Source: Bacteroidota bacterium (GTDB lineage Bacteria > Bacteroidota > Bacteroidia > Chitinophagales > LD1). From it: a stretch of 64,000 bases of DNA. Below the pieces are notes generated by a model. That model was not told the origin of the DNA, made no database searches, and saw only the letters and a program-made list of their open reading frames with translations. Numbering within the stretch: position 1 is the stretch's first letter; every line of letters begins with the position of its first letter. Shown here piece after piece: positions 9,292 to 18,292 of this stretch. The stretch is taken from assembly GCA_947475165.1 (NCBI GenBank), contig CANJLD010000011.1:79709-143708 (forward strand), given 5' to 3'. Position numbers and translations under genes: made by a program.

Positions 9292-10179
9292 ATGAATTCC
9301 GTTAATCCAATTTTTAAAAACGATAAAACTCAGTTTCGCTTCGAGCGAGATGGCTTTGTAAAAATTTCCTTGCTCAATCAGGAAGAAGCAGATGATTTAA
9401 CTGCTTTTTACGAGAAACATCGGCAGCAACATGAAACAACCGGTCATCTTCATCACACCACAACCGACTCTGGGCATGCTGAGTTAATTTATAGTGTTGA
9501 TGCAAAAATCAAAACTGTGTTTTTGCCACGACTAGAAAAAATTCTTGCAAATTTTAAGGCTTTAGCCGGTTGTTTTCATATCAAAGAACCCGGAACGGGT
9601 TCCAATACCGATATGCACCAAGACCCCACTTTTGTTGACGAGTCAAATTTTTGCAGCGCTAATGTATGGGTAGCACTTCAGGATATTGATAAAAAAAATG
9701 GAAATCTGTTTTTTGTCCGCGGATCTCACCGGGTTGTTTCGTCCTTGCGAGCTACACCCTCTTATTCCAGTTATTATCAAAATTTTAAAGAAGAATTAAC
9801 GGAAATGATTACTCATGTTCCGCTCAAAAAAGGGGAGGCAGTAGTTTTTAGTAACGCAACAATCCATGGAGCTACTGAAAACTTGACCGATGGAATTCGA
9901 TTGGCGGCTACCTTACTTGTTTGTTCGGCTCAAGCCGAATGGATATTGTATTATCAGGACAAAGACAAAAAGAGCGACAAAGTTGAGAAGCATCAATTGA
10001 ATCTTGATTCATTCATATCGTTCTCAAAAAACGGCATGCCCGAGCATAACACACCTCCGGAGATTATACCTTACAAATACCCCGTTATTTCGAAAAAAGA
10101 ATTTTTAGCCCGCATTGGTGCTAAAAGAAATTGTATGCAACATATTGCCGATGTTTTTAGAATGAAATTCTCTATATGA
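9292..10179 (+). CDS. Phytanoyl-CoA dioxygenase (PhyH) family oxygenase
   Basis: Predicted 295-residue 2OG-Fe(II) oxygenase. I chose the ATG at 9292 over an in-frame TTG at 9259 because it gives the short N-terminus seen in the paralogues (about 20 residues before the DGFV motif). The triad is H109-x-D111 (MHQDPTFVDE), with distal H192 and Arg203. It is the first gene of the long plus-strand operon that runs to 19869, and it overlaps the next PhyH gene by 4 bp (ATGA), which implies translational coupling. Confidence 0.87.
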   Translation: MNSVNPIFKNDKTQFRFERDGFVKISLLNQEEADDLTAFYEKHRQQHETTGHLHHTTTDSGHAELIYSVDAKIKTVFLPRLEKILANFKALAGCFHIKEPGTGSNTDMHQDPTFVDESNFCSANVWVALQDIDKKNGNLFFVRGSHRVVSSLRATPSYSSYYQNFKEELTEMITHVPLKKGEAVVFSNATIHGATENLTDGIRLAATLLVCSAQAEWILYYQDKDKKSDKVEKHQLNLDSFISFSKNGMPEHNTPPEIIPYKYPVISKKEFLARIGAKRNCMQHIADVFRMKFSI

Positions 10180-11051
10180 AGCCCTTGTTCCTATCAGATA
10201 GTCTGCAAAAAGAATTTGAAGAAAATGGTTTTGTCAAAGTAGATTTGCTAAGTAAAATGGAGGTTGATGCGCTACTTATATCTTATAAATCTGTCTTATC
10301 TGAACATGAAAAAATAAATATCCCTTACATTACCACTAGCCACTCCAACAATGCTGATTTAATATCAAAGGTGGATAGCCTGTTGCAAAAAGTAATTGCT
10401 CCTGCGATAAATAAAATTATGTGTAATTATAATTTGCTGTTCGGCAATTATCTTGTTAAAATGCCTGTAGCAAATTCGGAAACTGACCCACATCAGGACA
10501 TAACGTTTGTTGATGAGAAGGAATTTGCATCTGTAAATATTTGGGTGGCGCTGCAGGATACCAATGAAGAAAATGGCTGTCTATATATTTTAAAAGGTAG
10601 TCATAAACTCATGCACACTTTGCGTCCTTCGCAAAACTACCCATGGGCGTATGAAAATGCCAAGGAGGAAATTAAAAGGCTCGCCACACCTTTTCAGGCA
10701 AAAGCCGGTCAGGCGTTTATATTTAATCATGCAGTGGTACATGGTTCGTATCCCAATAAAACGAATCGGGCTCGTATCGCAGCTGTGCTTGCAGCCTATC
10801 CTGACAAAGCAGATTTGCTGCATTATTATTTACCTACAACAGAAAACAACTTAGTTAGCAAATATCTAATGACCAAGCAAGCGTATCTTCATTTTAAAAA
10901 AGGTGAACCTCCTGCAATGGGAATTTTATTAGAAAAGGTGAACTTTGATTTTAAACAAATAAGCAAAACAGAATTTGAAAGACTTTGGCAAAGAAGAACG
11001 GGTTCTACTTCTTTTTTAAATCAAGCGCTTAAATTTCTGAAAAGGAGATAA
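10176..11051 (+). CDS. Phytanoyl-CoA dioxygenase (PhyH) family oxygenase
   Basis: Predicted 291-residue 2OG-Fe(II) oxygenase with H106-x-D108 (PHQDITFVDE), distal H189 and Arg200 (VHGSYPNKTNRAR). It is translationally coupled to the preceding PhyH gene by an ATGA overlap and followed 4 bp later by the tandem PhyH gene. By eye it is closest to the protein at 5390-6313, which suggests local duplication. The substrate is unknown. Confidence 0.88.
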   Translation: MKPLFLSDSLQKEFEENGFVKVDLLSKMEVDALLISYKSVLSEHEKINIPYITTSHSNNADLISKVDSLLQKVIAPAINKIMCNYNLLFGNYLVKMPVANSETDPHQDITFVDEKEFASVNIWVALQDTNEENGCLYILKGSHKLMHTLRPSQNYPWAYENAKEEIKRLATPFQAKAGQAFIFNHAVVHGSYPNKTNRARIAAVLAAYPDKADLLHYYLPTTENNLVSKYLMTKQAYLHFKKGEPPAMGILLEKVNFDFKQISKTEFERLWQRRTGSTSFLNQALKFLKRR

Positions 11052-11055
11052 AATA

Positions 11056-12765
11056 ATGATCAAGAATTTATCGGAACCTCAAAGCTCACCATATTTGGAA
11101 GCATTAGACAAATTAGGCTTTTGCACTTTCCCACTGTTTTACAATAATGAGGTAGAGCAATTACTTTCGTTATATCACAACAATTTCAGCGAAAAAAAAA
11201 TCGATGCACTTTATGCTACGCATAATTCAAATCCGGTAGAGCAAAGTCTGTCAATAAGCGCAGAAATAAAGAAAATAATCTTTGACCCGCTTCATAAAAT
11301 TTTCCCTGAATACGAATATTTTCTGGGACATTTTATGGTAAAGGGTGCTCATGTAGAAAAAGAGTTTTCATTGCATCAAGATTGGAATATAGTTGATGAA
11401 TCAAAATTCAGAAACTATCAAGTCTGGATTCCGCTTCAAATAAGTTATCCGGTTAATGGTGGGATGTTTGTAATCCCCGGAAGCCATCATTTTTTTGGAA
11501 ACTATCGTTCAGGTAGTTATGGAATTCCTGTTGTACCTTTTGATGAAACCGTAAAGCCATTAGTAAACGACCTTATCGTTCCGGCAGGCAATGTGTTAGT
11601 TTATCATAATGGTTTATTTCATGCTTCTCATCCAAATACAACTGACAAAATTCGAATTGCAGTAATAGCAAATTTTGTAGAAAAGCGCGCGCCCACTTAT
11701 TATTTTCACAAAAACAATGCAATTGGCGCAACTGAACTTTACAAAATTACCGGAGAATCATTGATTGCTAATTTACCTCAATTGGAAAAGGGGATTGTAG
11801 ATAAAAGTTTTACCGAAAAACTAAATATTGGCAATTCTGAAACCGTGAACAGCCAAATCACTTCTTCCGATTTAGAGGCTCGTTACAAAGATAAATTTGG
11901 ACAAACACCTGCCCAACAAGTTAAGCAACTCCACATAACTAATAGTAGCGGTCTCGAAGAAGTGCTGAATGAGGATGGATATACAGTGATTAACTTTCTT
12001 GAAAAGGAACAGGTAGAGTTCTTTCAAAATGAATATCAATCTCTTTTCGGAACTCTCGATAAAAAACCGGGTCGTTTTACTACGCTTCAAGACACTGATT
12101 CGGTAATGAAAAAACGTGTTCACGATTTTATTGTTCAGCACGTTGACACTCCTTTGCGAAACCACTTTAGAGATTTCATTATCCCTGTTTCGCAATTTTA
12201 TACAAAAAAAGCCCATACATCGGGCGATATTGATTTGCATGGCGACACAACATTGTTAATCAATCATCAATTAGAGCCGCATTATGCAATTTGGGTGCCG
12301 CTTGTAGATGTAGATGATTTCAATGGAACACTTACTGTTATCCCTCGGAGCCACCGCGTACGCGGAGCTTTTTTCAGCGGCACTTTTATCTGTTATCACG
12401 AAACCCGCCTTGCTTGGCTTAGACAATTTGAACTCCCGATAAAGTTAAAAGCGGGGCAAGCGGTGGTTTTTGATAACAATATTCTTCATAACTCAACTGC
12501 CAACAAAACCGATGCCGACCGATTATGTTTTACTTTTCGGATAACCCATAGAAATTCTCAATATTATAGTTTTTACGGACTTGGGAAAAACACAAATGAT
12601 TTTTCGATTTATAAGGAAAAACAAGATTTTTATATGGATCCCAACTGGAATGGTGAAAACAAAAGCTTAACGGCAACATACGCGGGAACCCTTAAGAACA
12701 GTGTTACCAGGGTTACCCAGGAAGAACTGCTAAAAATTTTTCAGCCAACGATATCTGCCAAGTAA
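11056..12765 (+). CDS. Tandem (two-domain) PhyH family oxygenase
   Basis: Predicted 569-residue protein made of two complete PhyH domains joined head to tail. Domain 1 (about 1-250) has H107-x-D109 (LHQDW), distal H189 and Arg200. Domain 2 (about 295-569) has H395-x-D397 (LHGDT), distal H478 and Arg489. Both triads are intact, so it may carry out two oxidations on one substrate or on two sites of a polymer. Domain 2 is clearly diverged from domain 1, so this is not a recent duplication. The ABC ATPase ORF begins at the very next base after its stop codon. A second tandem protein lies at 47064-48968. Confidence 0.88.
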   Translation: MIKNLSEPQSSPYLEALDKLGFCTFPLFYNNEVEQLLSLYHNNFSEKKIDALYATHNSNPVEQSLSISAEIKKIIFDPLHKIFPEYEYFLGHFMVKGAHVEKEFSLHQDWNIVDESKFRNYQVWIPLQISYPVNGGMFVIPGSHHFFGNYRSGSYGIPVVPFDETVKPLVNDLIVPAGNVLVYHNGLFHASHPNTTDKIRIAVIANFVEKRAPTYYFHKNNAIGATELYKITGESLIANLPQLEKGIVDKSFTEKLNIGNSETVNSQITSSDLEARYKDKFGQTPAQQVKQLHITNSSGLEEVLNEDGYTVINFLEKEQVEFFQNEYQSLFGTLDKKPGRFTTLQDTDSVMKKRVHDFIVQHVDTPLRNHFRDFIIPVSQFYTKKAHTSGDIDLHGDTTLLINHQLEPHYAIWVPLVDVDDFNGTLTVIPRSHRVRGAFFSGTFICYHETRLAWLRQFELPIKLKAGQAVVFDNNILHNSTANKTDADRLCFTFRITHRNSQYYSFYGLGKNTNDFSIYKEKQDFYMDPNWNGENKSLTATYAGTLKNSVTRVTQEELLKIFQPTISAK

Positions 12766-14049
12766 ATGAAAGAAAGTCCATCAATAGCCTTAGAGGTTAA
12801 AAACATTTCAAAAAAATATTTTATTGCTAAAACGGGGCATTCAGAGGTAAATGATGAAGAACATTTTTGGGCATTATACGATGTTTCTTTTACATTATAT
12901 CGTGGTGATGTATTAGGTATTATTGGCAACAACGGATCCGGCAAATCAACACTTTTAAAAATACTGAGCCATATTACCAAACCAAGTTCAGGTGAAGCCC
13001 GTTTTTACGGTTCGGTTACTTCTATACTGGATATTGGAAACAATTTTCATCCTGATTTAACGGGGCGCGAAAACGTAAGAATACAACTTCAGCTAGCTAA
13101 TATAAAACCTCCGGAATTTGCTTTGTATTACGATAACGTTAAGCAGTTTAGTGAAATAGGTGAGTTTTTTGATCAGCCCGTAAAATTTTATTCGAGTGGC
13201 ATGTTTTTGCGCCTGGCTTTTTCGATCGCCTTTCATATTTCTTCCGAAATTCTTGTTTTGGATGAAGTGCTGTCTGTGGGCGATGAAGGGTTTCGCCTAA
13301 AATGTCAGGAATTATTGAAAGCATTTGCGCAAATGGGTAAAACCATTTTGTTCGTGTCACATAACCGATTAGAAATTTTAGATCTTAGCAATAAGTGTAT
13401 TTGGTTAGACAAAGGGCAAATTCGCAAAAGTGGTTTGCCTTCAGAAATTTTAGGAGAATATTTTGCTTTGCATCGGGAAAAATTTGATACACAAAGAAAT
13501 ATACTTGACTTCAACGTCAGCCAAATTGATGATAATGGCACCATTCACTTGTTCTGGGACGAAAAAAATTCTCCCGGAAACGATGTTTTATCCATGCGGC
13601 AACTTTCTGTTGGTTCACCTAGTGGAAAATTGACACAATCGGACCCGATTGAAATTGAATTTTTAATTAATAAAAAGCAAAGGGGAATACAAGTTGGTGC
13701 GTTCTTCTTTGTACAAGACGTTTTTTATCAGCCGGTTTTAGTAGGACATTTTTTAAATAACTCTGAACAAAAAAAATTTGGCAGCGATCTGAAAGACGAA
13801 ATTGGATTAATAAAAATTAGCTGCACTATTCCTGCCAATTTTCTGATACCCGGAAAATATTATTTCCTTGTTCGTTTTGGGATGGAAGAAAATGAATGGC
13901 ATAGTGCATCAACAGAGGCATTCAGGTTCTCTGAAAAACTAAGTTTTACAATACATGCCAGCTCTGAGTATATCGATTATGTCGGTGATGTTAGCAAAGG
14001 ATCTGTTCGTCCAAAATTACAATGGTCTGTAAAAAACTTTAAGGGCTAA
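12766..14049 (+). CDS. Wzt-type polysaccharide ABC exporter ATP-binding protein
   Basis: Predicted 427-residue protein. Residues 1-240 form an ABC ATPase with Walker A GNNGSGKST (54-62), the signature region YSSGM (142-146), Walker B ILVLDE (162-167) and an SHN switch His. This subtype is used by O-antigen, teichoic acid and capsule exporters (Wzt, TagH, KpsT). The C-terminal 170 residues (about 255-427) are beta-rich and resemble the Wzt carbohydrate-binding domain that recognises the finished chain end. Its cognate permease (Wzm) would normally be adjacent, but none is present in the window. It is coupled directly to the tandem PhyH gene (TAAATG), which hints that the PhyH products act on the exported glycan. 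Confidence 0.88.
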   Translation: MKESPSIALEVKNISKKYFIAKTGHSEVNDEEHFWALYDVSFTLYRGDVLGIIGNNGSGKSTLLKILSHITKPSSGEARFYGSVTSILDIGNNFHPDLTGRENVRIQLQLANIKPPEFALYYDNVKQFSEIGEFFDQPVKFYSSGMFLRLAFSIAFHISSEILVLDEVLSVGDEGFRLKCQELLKAFAQMGKTILFVSHNRLEILDLSNKCIWLDKGQIRKSGLPSEILGEYFALHREKFDTQRNILDFNVSQIDDNGTIHLFWDEKNSPGNDVLSMRQLSVGSPSGKLTQSDPIEIEFLINKKQRGIQVGAFFFVQDVFYQPVLVGHFLNNSEQKKFGSDLKDEIGLIKISCTIPANFLIPGKYYFLVRFGMEENEWHSASTEAFRFSEKLSFTIHASSEYIDYVGDVSKGSVRPKLQWSVKNFKG

Positions 14050-14078
14050 CCGGCTCTTTATTGGCGACAGACAGCTAA

Positions 14079-14086
14079 TAGCTTTG
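14079..14086 (+). promoter_or_regulatory. Candidate -7 element (TAGCTTTG)
   Basis: It matches TAnnTTTG and lies 30 bp before the methyltransferase ATG at 14117, with a TTG about 15 bp upstream. It could give the methyltransferase-UbiA part of the operon its own promoter. Confidence 0.35.
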
Positions 14087-14116
14087 TACTCATCCATAAT
14101 ACTTTACTTTTGAAAC

Positions 14117-15064
14117 ATGATGTTTTCATTTATTGCAGTTATTATTATTCAACTTGCCATCATTGTATGGCTGTTGATAAAAAGAGAAAGTAATGGCACA
14201 AAAGCAGAAACCGTATCCTCCAATAATTCTGCACAAGTAGCCGCCTTCTATAACCAAACTACACATAAATTTTTGGAGGTATATGGTGAAATTATCCAGG
14301 CATTTCGCACAAATGATATTAGTGATTATCTTGATTACACTATTCAAAATGCCGAGATTAAAGACGGACAAAAAATTTTAGATGCCGGCTGTGGTGTGGG
14401 TGGACCTGCCTGTTATTTCGCCTCTAAATTAAACGTGGATATAGACGGAATTACTGTTTCAGAAGTTCAGGTTGAAAAAGCTAAGAAAATAATAGCTTCG
14501 AAAAAACTGAGAGGAAAAGTAAATGTCAGGCAAGGCGATTACCATCATATAGATGAAGTTTACGGGAGCGAAGTTTTTGACCGGATACTTTTTTTGGAAT
14601 CGTTTGGACATTCAGGTAATAAATCTTTGCTCATTGAAAAATCGTTTCGTGCCCTTAAGCCAGGAGGCATCCTTTACATTAAAGATTTATTTGTAAGAGA
14701 ATCTCCAAACAAAGAAGATGGAGAAAAAATTGACCGCATTGTAGCTGAAATAAACAGGGCATATTGTTATAACGTTGCAGATTTACACGAGGTACTTGCC
14801 ACATTGCGCAGATTAAATTTCATTTTACTTTTTCTAAAAACGCCAGAAGTAAAAACCGGAGAGTTTGAGCACCTCAGTATTTCAAACGATTTTCAAAACC
14901 TATTCGACATAGCCAAAATAATTTCGTGGGAAGATTATATTTTCCCAATCGACTTTTATGAAATAAAGGTAATGAAGCCCCCTTTCGATTTAAAACAGGA
15001 AAAGCATTTGTATTTTTTAAATCGTCCTGAGGTGAACGAAAAATCAGAATGGCAGGTCAATTAA
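14117..15064 (+). CDS. Membrane-anchored SAM-dependent methyltransferase
   Basis: Predicted 315-residue protein with one N-terminal transmembrane helix (residues 2-21) and a class I methyltransferase domain. Motif I is ILDAGCGVGGPA (from residue 87), and the later motif region reads ALKPGGILYIKD. The GCGVGGPA and FLES signatures resemble small-molecule methyltransferases acting on isoprenoids and sterols, though this is only a by-eye similarity. The gene is tightly packed against the UbiA prenyltransferase gene: 2 bp from the ATG used here, or a 16-bp overlap if the earlier ATG is used. Together they suggest modification of a prenyl lipid at the membrane. Confidence 0.82.
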   Translation: MMFSFIAVIIIQLAIIVWLLIKRESNGTKAETVSSNNSAQVAAFYNQTTHKFLEVYGEIIQAFRTNDISDYLDYTIQNAEIKDGQKILDAGCGVGGPACYFASKLNVDIDGITVSEVQVEKAKKIIASKKLRGKVNVRQGDYHHIDEVYGSEVFDRILFLESFGHSGNKSLLIEKSFRALKPGGILYIKDLFVRESPNKEDGEKIDRIVAEINRAYCYNVADLHEVLATLRRLNFILLFLKTPEVKTGEFEHLSISNDFQNLFDIAKIISWEDYIFPIDFYEIKVMKPPFDLKQEKHLYFLNRPEVNEKSEWQVN

Positions 15065-15066
15065 AA

Positions 15067-16212
15067 ATGAAAGAAATTTTTAGAATCGGTGATTGGTGGC
15101 AAAGCAAAGCAGCCTTACTGATAGGCCTGGTTTATTTATATACTGCATGGTTTGAAATTTCTTTTGAAAAAATGATTTGGCTCTCTTTGCTTTCTATCTC
15201 CACCGTTTCGGGTTTTGCTTCAGTGGGTTATTTATGTAACGATTTTTTTGACCGCGAAAAAGATTTTCTTGTAGAAAAGAAAAACTTTTTGCTTGGAAAA
15301 TCTCCTTTAAAAATTTTTCTGCTCTTTTTAATTGCGCTCTTGATTCTGTTTTTACCGTGGCTATACCTGCCTTTCAACAAAATTTCGATTCTGATTATTG
15401 CGATTGAGTTGGTGCTGTTTGTATTATATTCTGTAAATCCATTCCGGTTTAAAGAGCGCGGAGCGATTGGAATATTTACAGATGCACTCTATGCTCATGT
15501 TATACCCGCATTACTATCTGCTTTTACTTTTATGCTTGCCGCATCAAAACCATTTCCATTTTTACCTATGGCCATTCTTCTTCTTTGGCAATTGGCAAGT
15601 GGCATTCGTAATATTCTTTTGCATCAGCATGAGGATGCTGATAAAGATAGCCAAGGCGGTATGCAGAATTTTGCTTCTCGGGTACCCGTTAAAAAATTTT
15701 CCCGATATGTTAAAACACTTATCTTTTCAGAAATATTTTTAAGTGCTCTATTTCTCCTGTATCTCTCCAACGAAAATTCGTTGTTTATTTTCAGCACCAT
15801 TCTTATTTTCTCGTTTTCTTCAATGCTGTTTGTTGTTTTTTATAATCCGGGTTTTGATTTTTTTTTCCAAACACGATGGAAATTTTTTCCGAATCCGATT
15901 TTCGAAAAATGGCTTCCAATAGCTATTTTGCTGGGCTTATCACATACCGACAAACGTTTTCTATTCATGTTGCTGATTCATATAACGCTGTTCAACTTCA
16001 ACTTGTATACTGAAATTTTGCATCATGTGCTGCTGCCATTAAAAAATGCTTTGAAGCATATCTGCATTCAAAGCATGATTAATATGCGTAGGATTTTTTC
16101 GTTTTTAATTAACTACTCTATTTATTGTGGGTTTCTCATTTTCGGAGTGGATTTAAAAAAAGAAAATTCTTCAGCGCTTGATTATTTTAAAAAAAATCGA
16201 AACGCAAAATAG
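15067..16212 (+). CDS. UbiA-family prenyltransferase
   Basis: Predicted 381-residue integral membrane protein with about nine hydrophobic segments. The first Asp-rich motif NDFFDREKD (N58-D66) matches the NDxxDxxxD diphosphate/Mg2+ site of the UbiA superfamily; a second Asp-rich segment (EDADKD, about 189-194) corresponds to the second motif. The family moves prenyl groups to aromatic rings, or phosphoribose to a prenyl phosphate. I used ATG 15067, two bases after the methyltransferase stop; an in-frame ATG at 15049 would overlap that gene by 16 bp. The protein is longer than usual (about 300) because of a C-terminal extension after residue 300. Its acceptor is unknown. Confidence 0.8.
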   Translation: MKEIFRIGDWWQSKAALLIGLVYLYTAWFEISFEKMIWLSLLSISTVSGFASVGYLCNDFFDREKDFLVEKKNFLLGKSPLKIFLLFLIALLILFLPWLYLPFNKISILIIAIELVLFVLYSVNPFRFKERGAIGIFTDALYAHVIPALLSAFTFMLAASKPFPFLPMAILLLWQLASGIRNILLHQHEDADKDSQGGMQNFASRVPVKKFSRYVKTLIFSEIFLSALFLLYLSNENSLFIFSTILIFSFSSMLFVVFYNPGFDFFFQTRWKFFPNPIFEKWLPIAILLGLSHTDKRFLFMLLIHITLFNFNLYTEILHHVLLPLKNALKHICIQSMINMRRIFSFLINYSIYCGFLIFGVDLKKENSSALDYFKKNRNAK

Positions 16213-16273
16213 AAACCGGAATACAAATCGCTTAACGGAAACGGAATTGTACTTGATAAAAACGAGTGTCTAA

Positions 16274-18292
16274 ATGAACAACAATATTTTTGTTTTTGTA
16301 GTGTGCGGCAATCGTAACCATATAGATACCCTTCATTACTCTTTGCTGGCGCTGAAGCGTGTTTCAAAAAACGAAATTATAGTAATCACCGATGCTTCAA
16401 GAAATGAGATTCCGGTGGTGCACGAAAACCACATTGACGTTGCTACTCCCAAAGAACTGAGTCATCATCAGGCGAGTATCTATTTAAAAACAAGTTTGCA
16501 CAAATTTCTTCCATCAGGAAATAATTATTGCTACCTCGATACAGATGTTGTAGCTGTGAATGAAAAAGTAGATTTAATTTTCAACCATTTTGCTACACCT
16601 ATCACTTTTGCACCGGACCATTGTGTGTTAGATGAATTCAGCCCTTCGGCTATTAATTGTAATTGTAGCGCAGAATTTGTCACATGGCAAAAAGAGTTGA
16701 AGCAGCTTTTTCATGAATACAAAGATTTGATTCGGCAACCCCGCGTGCCGGAAAATTTCGAGAAAAAGCAAAAATTGCTTCAGCGTTTAGAAAAAATTAA
16801 AAAAAGTAAATGGGGGTACCGCTTTCTTTCGCTCAAATTTAATCTGGCACGAAACACATTTAGATTAGATGCAGATACTTTTCTAGACAAGAAAAAACAT
16901 TACTGGCACGATAAAGAAGGGAAGCCGGTGCTATATGAAAACGAAGTGCAGTTTTTATTTGAAGAAACCATTGAGCGCAAATCTTCTTTTCGCTGTGACA
17001 GAACTGATTTTAAAACATGGACTATTGGCGGCAAAAATGTTTTTGATTGCCGTTGCAATCATTTAAACGAAGCGATAAAAGAAACTTTTGCTATAGAACT
17101 GAGCGATGCTCAGTGGCAACATTGGAACGGAGGTGTTTTTCTTTTCAACGACAACAGCCGCGAGTTTTTAAACGAATGGCACCATAAAACTTTAAAAATA
17201 TTTTCTCTGCCATATTGGAAAACCCGCGACCAGGGAACCCTGATTGCCACAGCCTGGCAATTCGGATTGCAACACCATCCAACACTTCCGATTCAGTTTA
17301 ATCTTATTGCCGATTACCAAAACCTGAACATACAGCATAAGGGCGAACTTCGGTTTGCTATAAAAAATGTACCTGGTGAAATTCATCCGAACCTTATTCA
17401 TATTTATCACCATTGGGGAGATAAACTATGGAATGTTTGGCAAGCAGTTGAAAAAGCAACAGGTATTGAAACAGATGCTGACGGGCAAACTATTAATTCA
17501 CTTTGGATAGGAAAAACATTGAGTCAACTCGAACTTCTCACCATTCATTCTTTTCGTGCGTTGGGCTATCGGTTTAAACTATGGGTATATGAGCCTCTAG
17601 AAACTGCTCTGCCAAACGATGTGGTAGTTGGGGACGCTTCCACTATAATTCCAATCTGTAAAATTTTTGCTTACCGAAACAAAAATACTTTCGGACATGG
17701 TAAAGGAAGCTATGCCGGGTTCTCCGATATTTTTCGCTACAAACTTCTTTATGAAAAAGGCGGCTGGTGGGTAGATATGGATGTTACCTGTTTGCACCCT
17801 TTTAATTTTGAGTCGCCTTATGTTTTTCGCAGCCATCACGATTTAAGTGTAGTGGGCAACGTGATGAAATGCCCAAAGGGAAGCAAACTGATGAAACAAT
17901 GTTATGAAGAAGCAATTAGCACTGTAACTGAGCACAACACAGATTGGCTGAAACCCATTGCAATTCTTAATAAGCATATAGCCGCGCTGCAACTCGAAAA
18001 CTATATTCAATACGACATAAGCAACGAAGACAAATGGCAGAGCACCAACCGGTTTATCTGGCATAAAGATACTTTACCCACGCATTGGCATTTCATTCAT
18101 TGGCAAAATGAAGAATGGCGGAAAAATGCAGTAGAAAAAACTGACTTCTATTACCACTCTAAATTAGCTTCATTGATGGCTCAACACCAACTTTACCGTA
18201 TGCCCGACTCGCGTTTCGGAGAATTGATAAATGCAATGAGGCATAGTTCTTATTTTCGTGTATTGGAAAATTTGTTTTTAGCCGATATATGA
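16274..18292 (+). CDS. Two-domain GT-A glycosyltransferase (C-terminal GT32-like)
   Basis: Predicted 672-residue protein with two nucleotide-sugar transferase domains. The N-terminal half (about 1-370) has a DxD metal site in YLDTD (D89, D91) and a WNGGVFLFN segment like family GT8-type enzymes. The C-terminal half (about 400-672) has the GGWWVDMD motif (D501, D503) typical of GT32/Och1-like and capsular sugar-binding transferases. Two DxD sites suggest a bifunctional enzyme that adds two different sugars. It is followed with a 4-bp ATGA overlap by the radical SAM gene at 18289, so the two proteins are made in a fixed ratio. Confidence 0.82.
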   Translation: MNNNIFVFVVCGNRNHIDTLHYSLLALKRVSKNEIIVITDASRNEIPVVHENHIDVATPKELSHHQASIYLKTSLHKFLPSGNNYCYLDTDVVAVNEKVDLIFNHFATPITFAPDHCVLDEFSPSAINCNCSAEFVTWQKELKQLFHEYKDLIRQPRVPENFEKKQKLLQRLEKIKKSKWGYRFLSLKFNLARNTFRLDADTFLDKKKHYWHDKEGKPVLYENEVQFLFEETIERKSSFRCDRTDFKTWTIGGKNVFDCRCNHLNEAIKETFAIELSDAQWQHWNGGVFLFNDNSREFLNEWHHKTLKIFSLPYWKTRDQGTLIATAWQFGLQHHPTLPIQFNLIADYQNLNIQHKGELRFAIKNVPGEIHPNLIHIYHHWGDKLWNVWQAVEKATGIETDADGQTINSLWIGKTLSQLELLTIHSFRALGYRFKLWVYEPLETALPNDVVVGDASTIIPICKIFAYRNKNTFGHGKGSYAGFSDIFRYKLLYEKGGWWVDMDVTCLHPFNFESPYVFRSHHDLSVVGNVMKCPKGSKLMKQCYEEAISTVTEHNTDWLKPIAILNKHIAALQLENYIQYDISNEDKWQSTNRFIWHKDTLPTHWHFIHWQNEEWRKNAVEKTDFYYHSKLASLMAQHQLYRMPDSRFGELINAMRHSSYFRVLENLFLADI

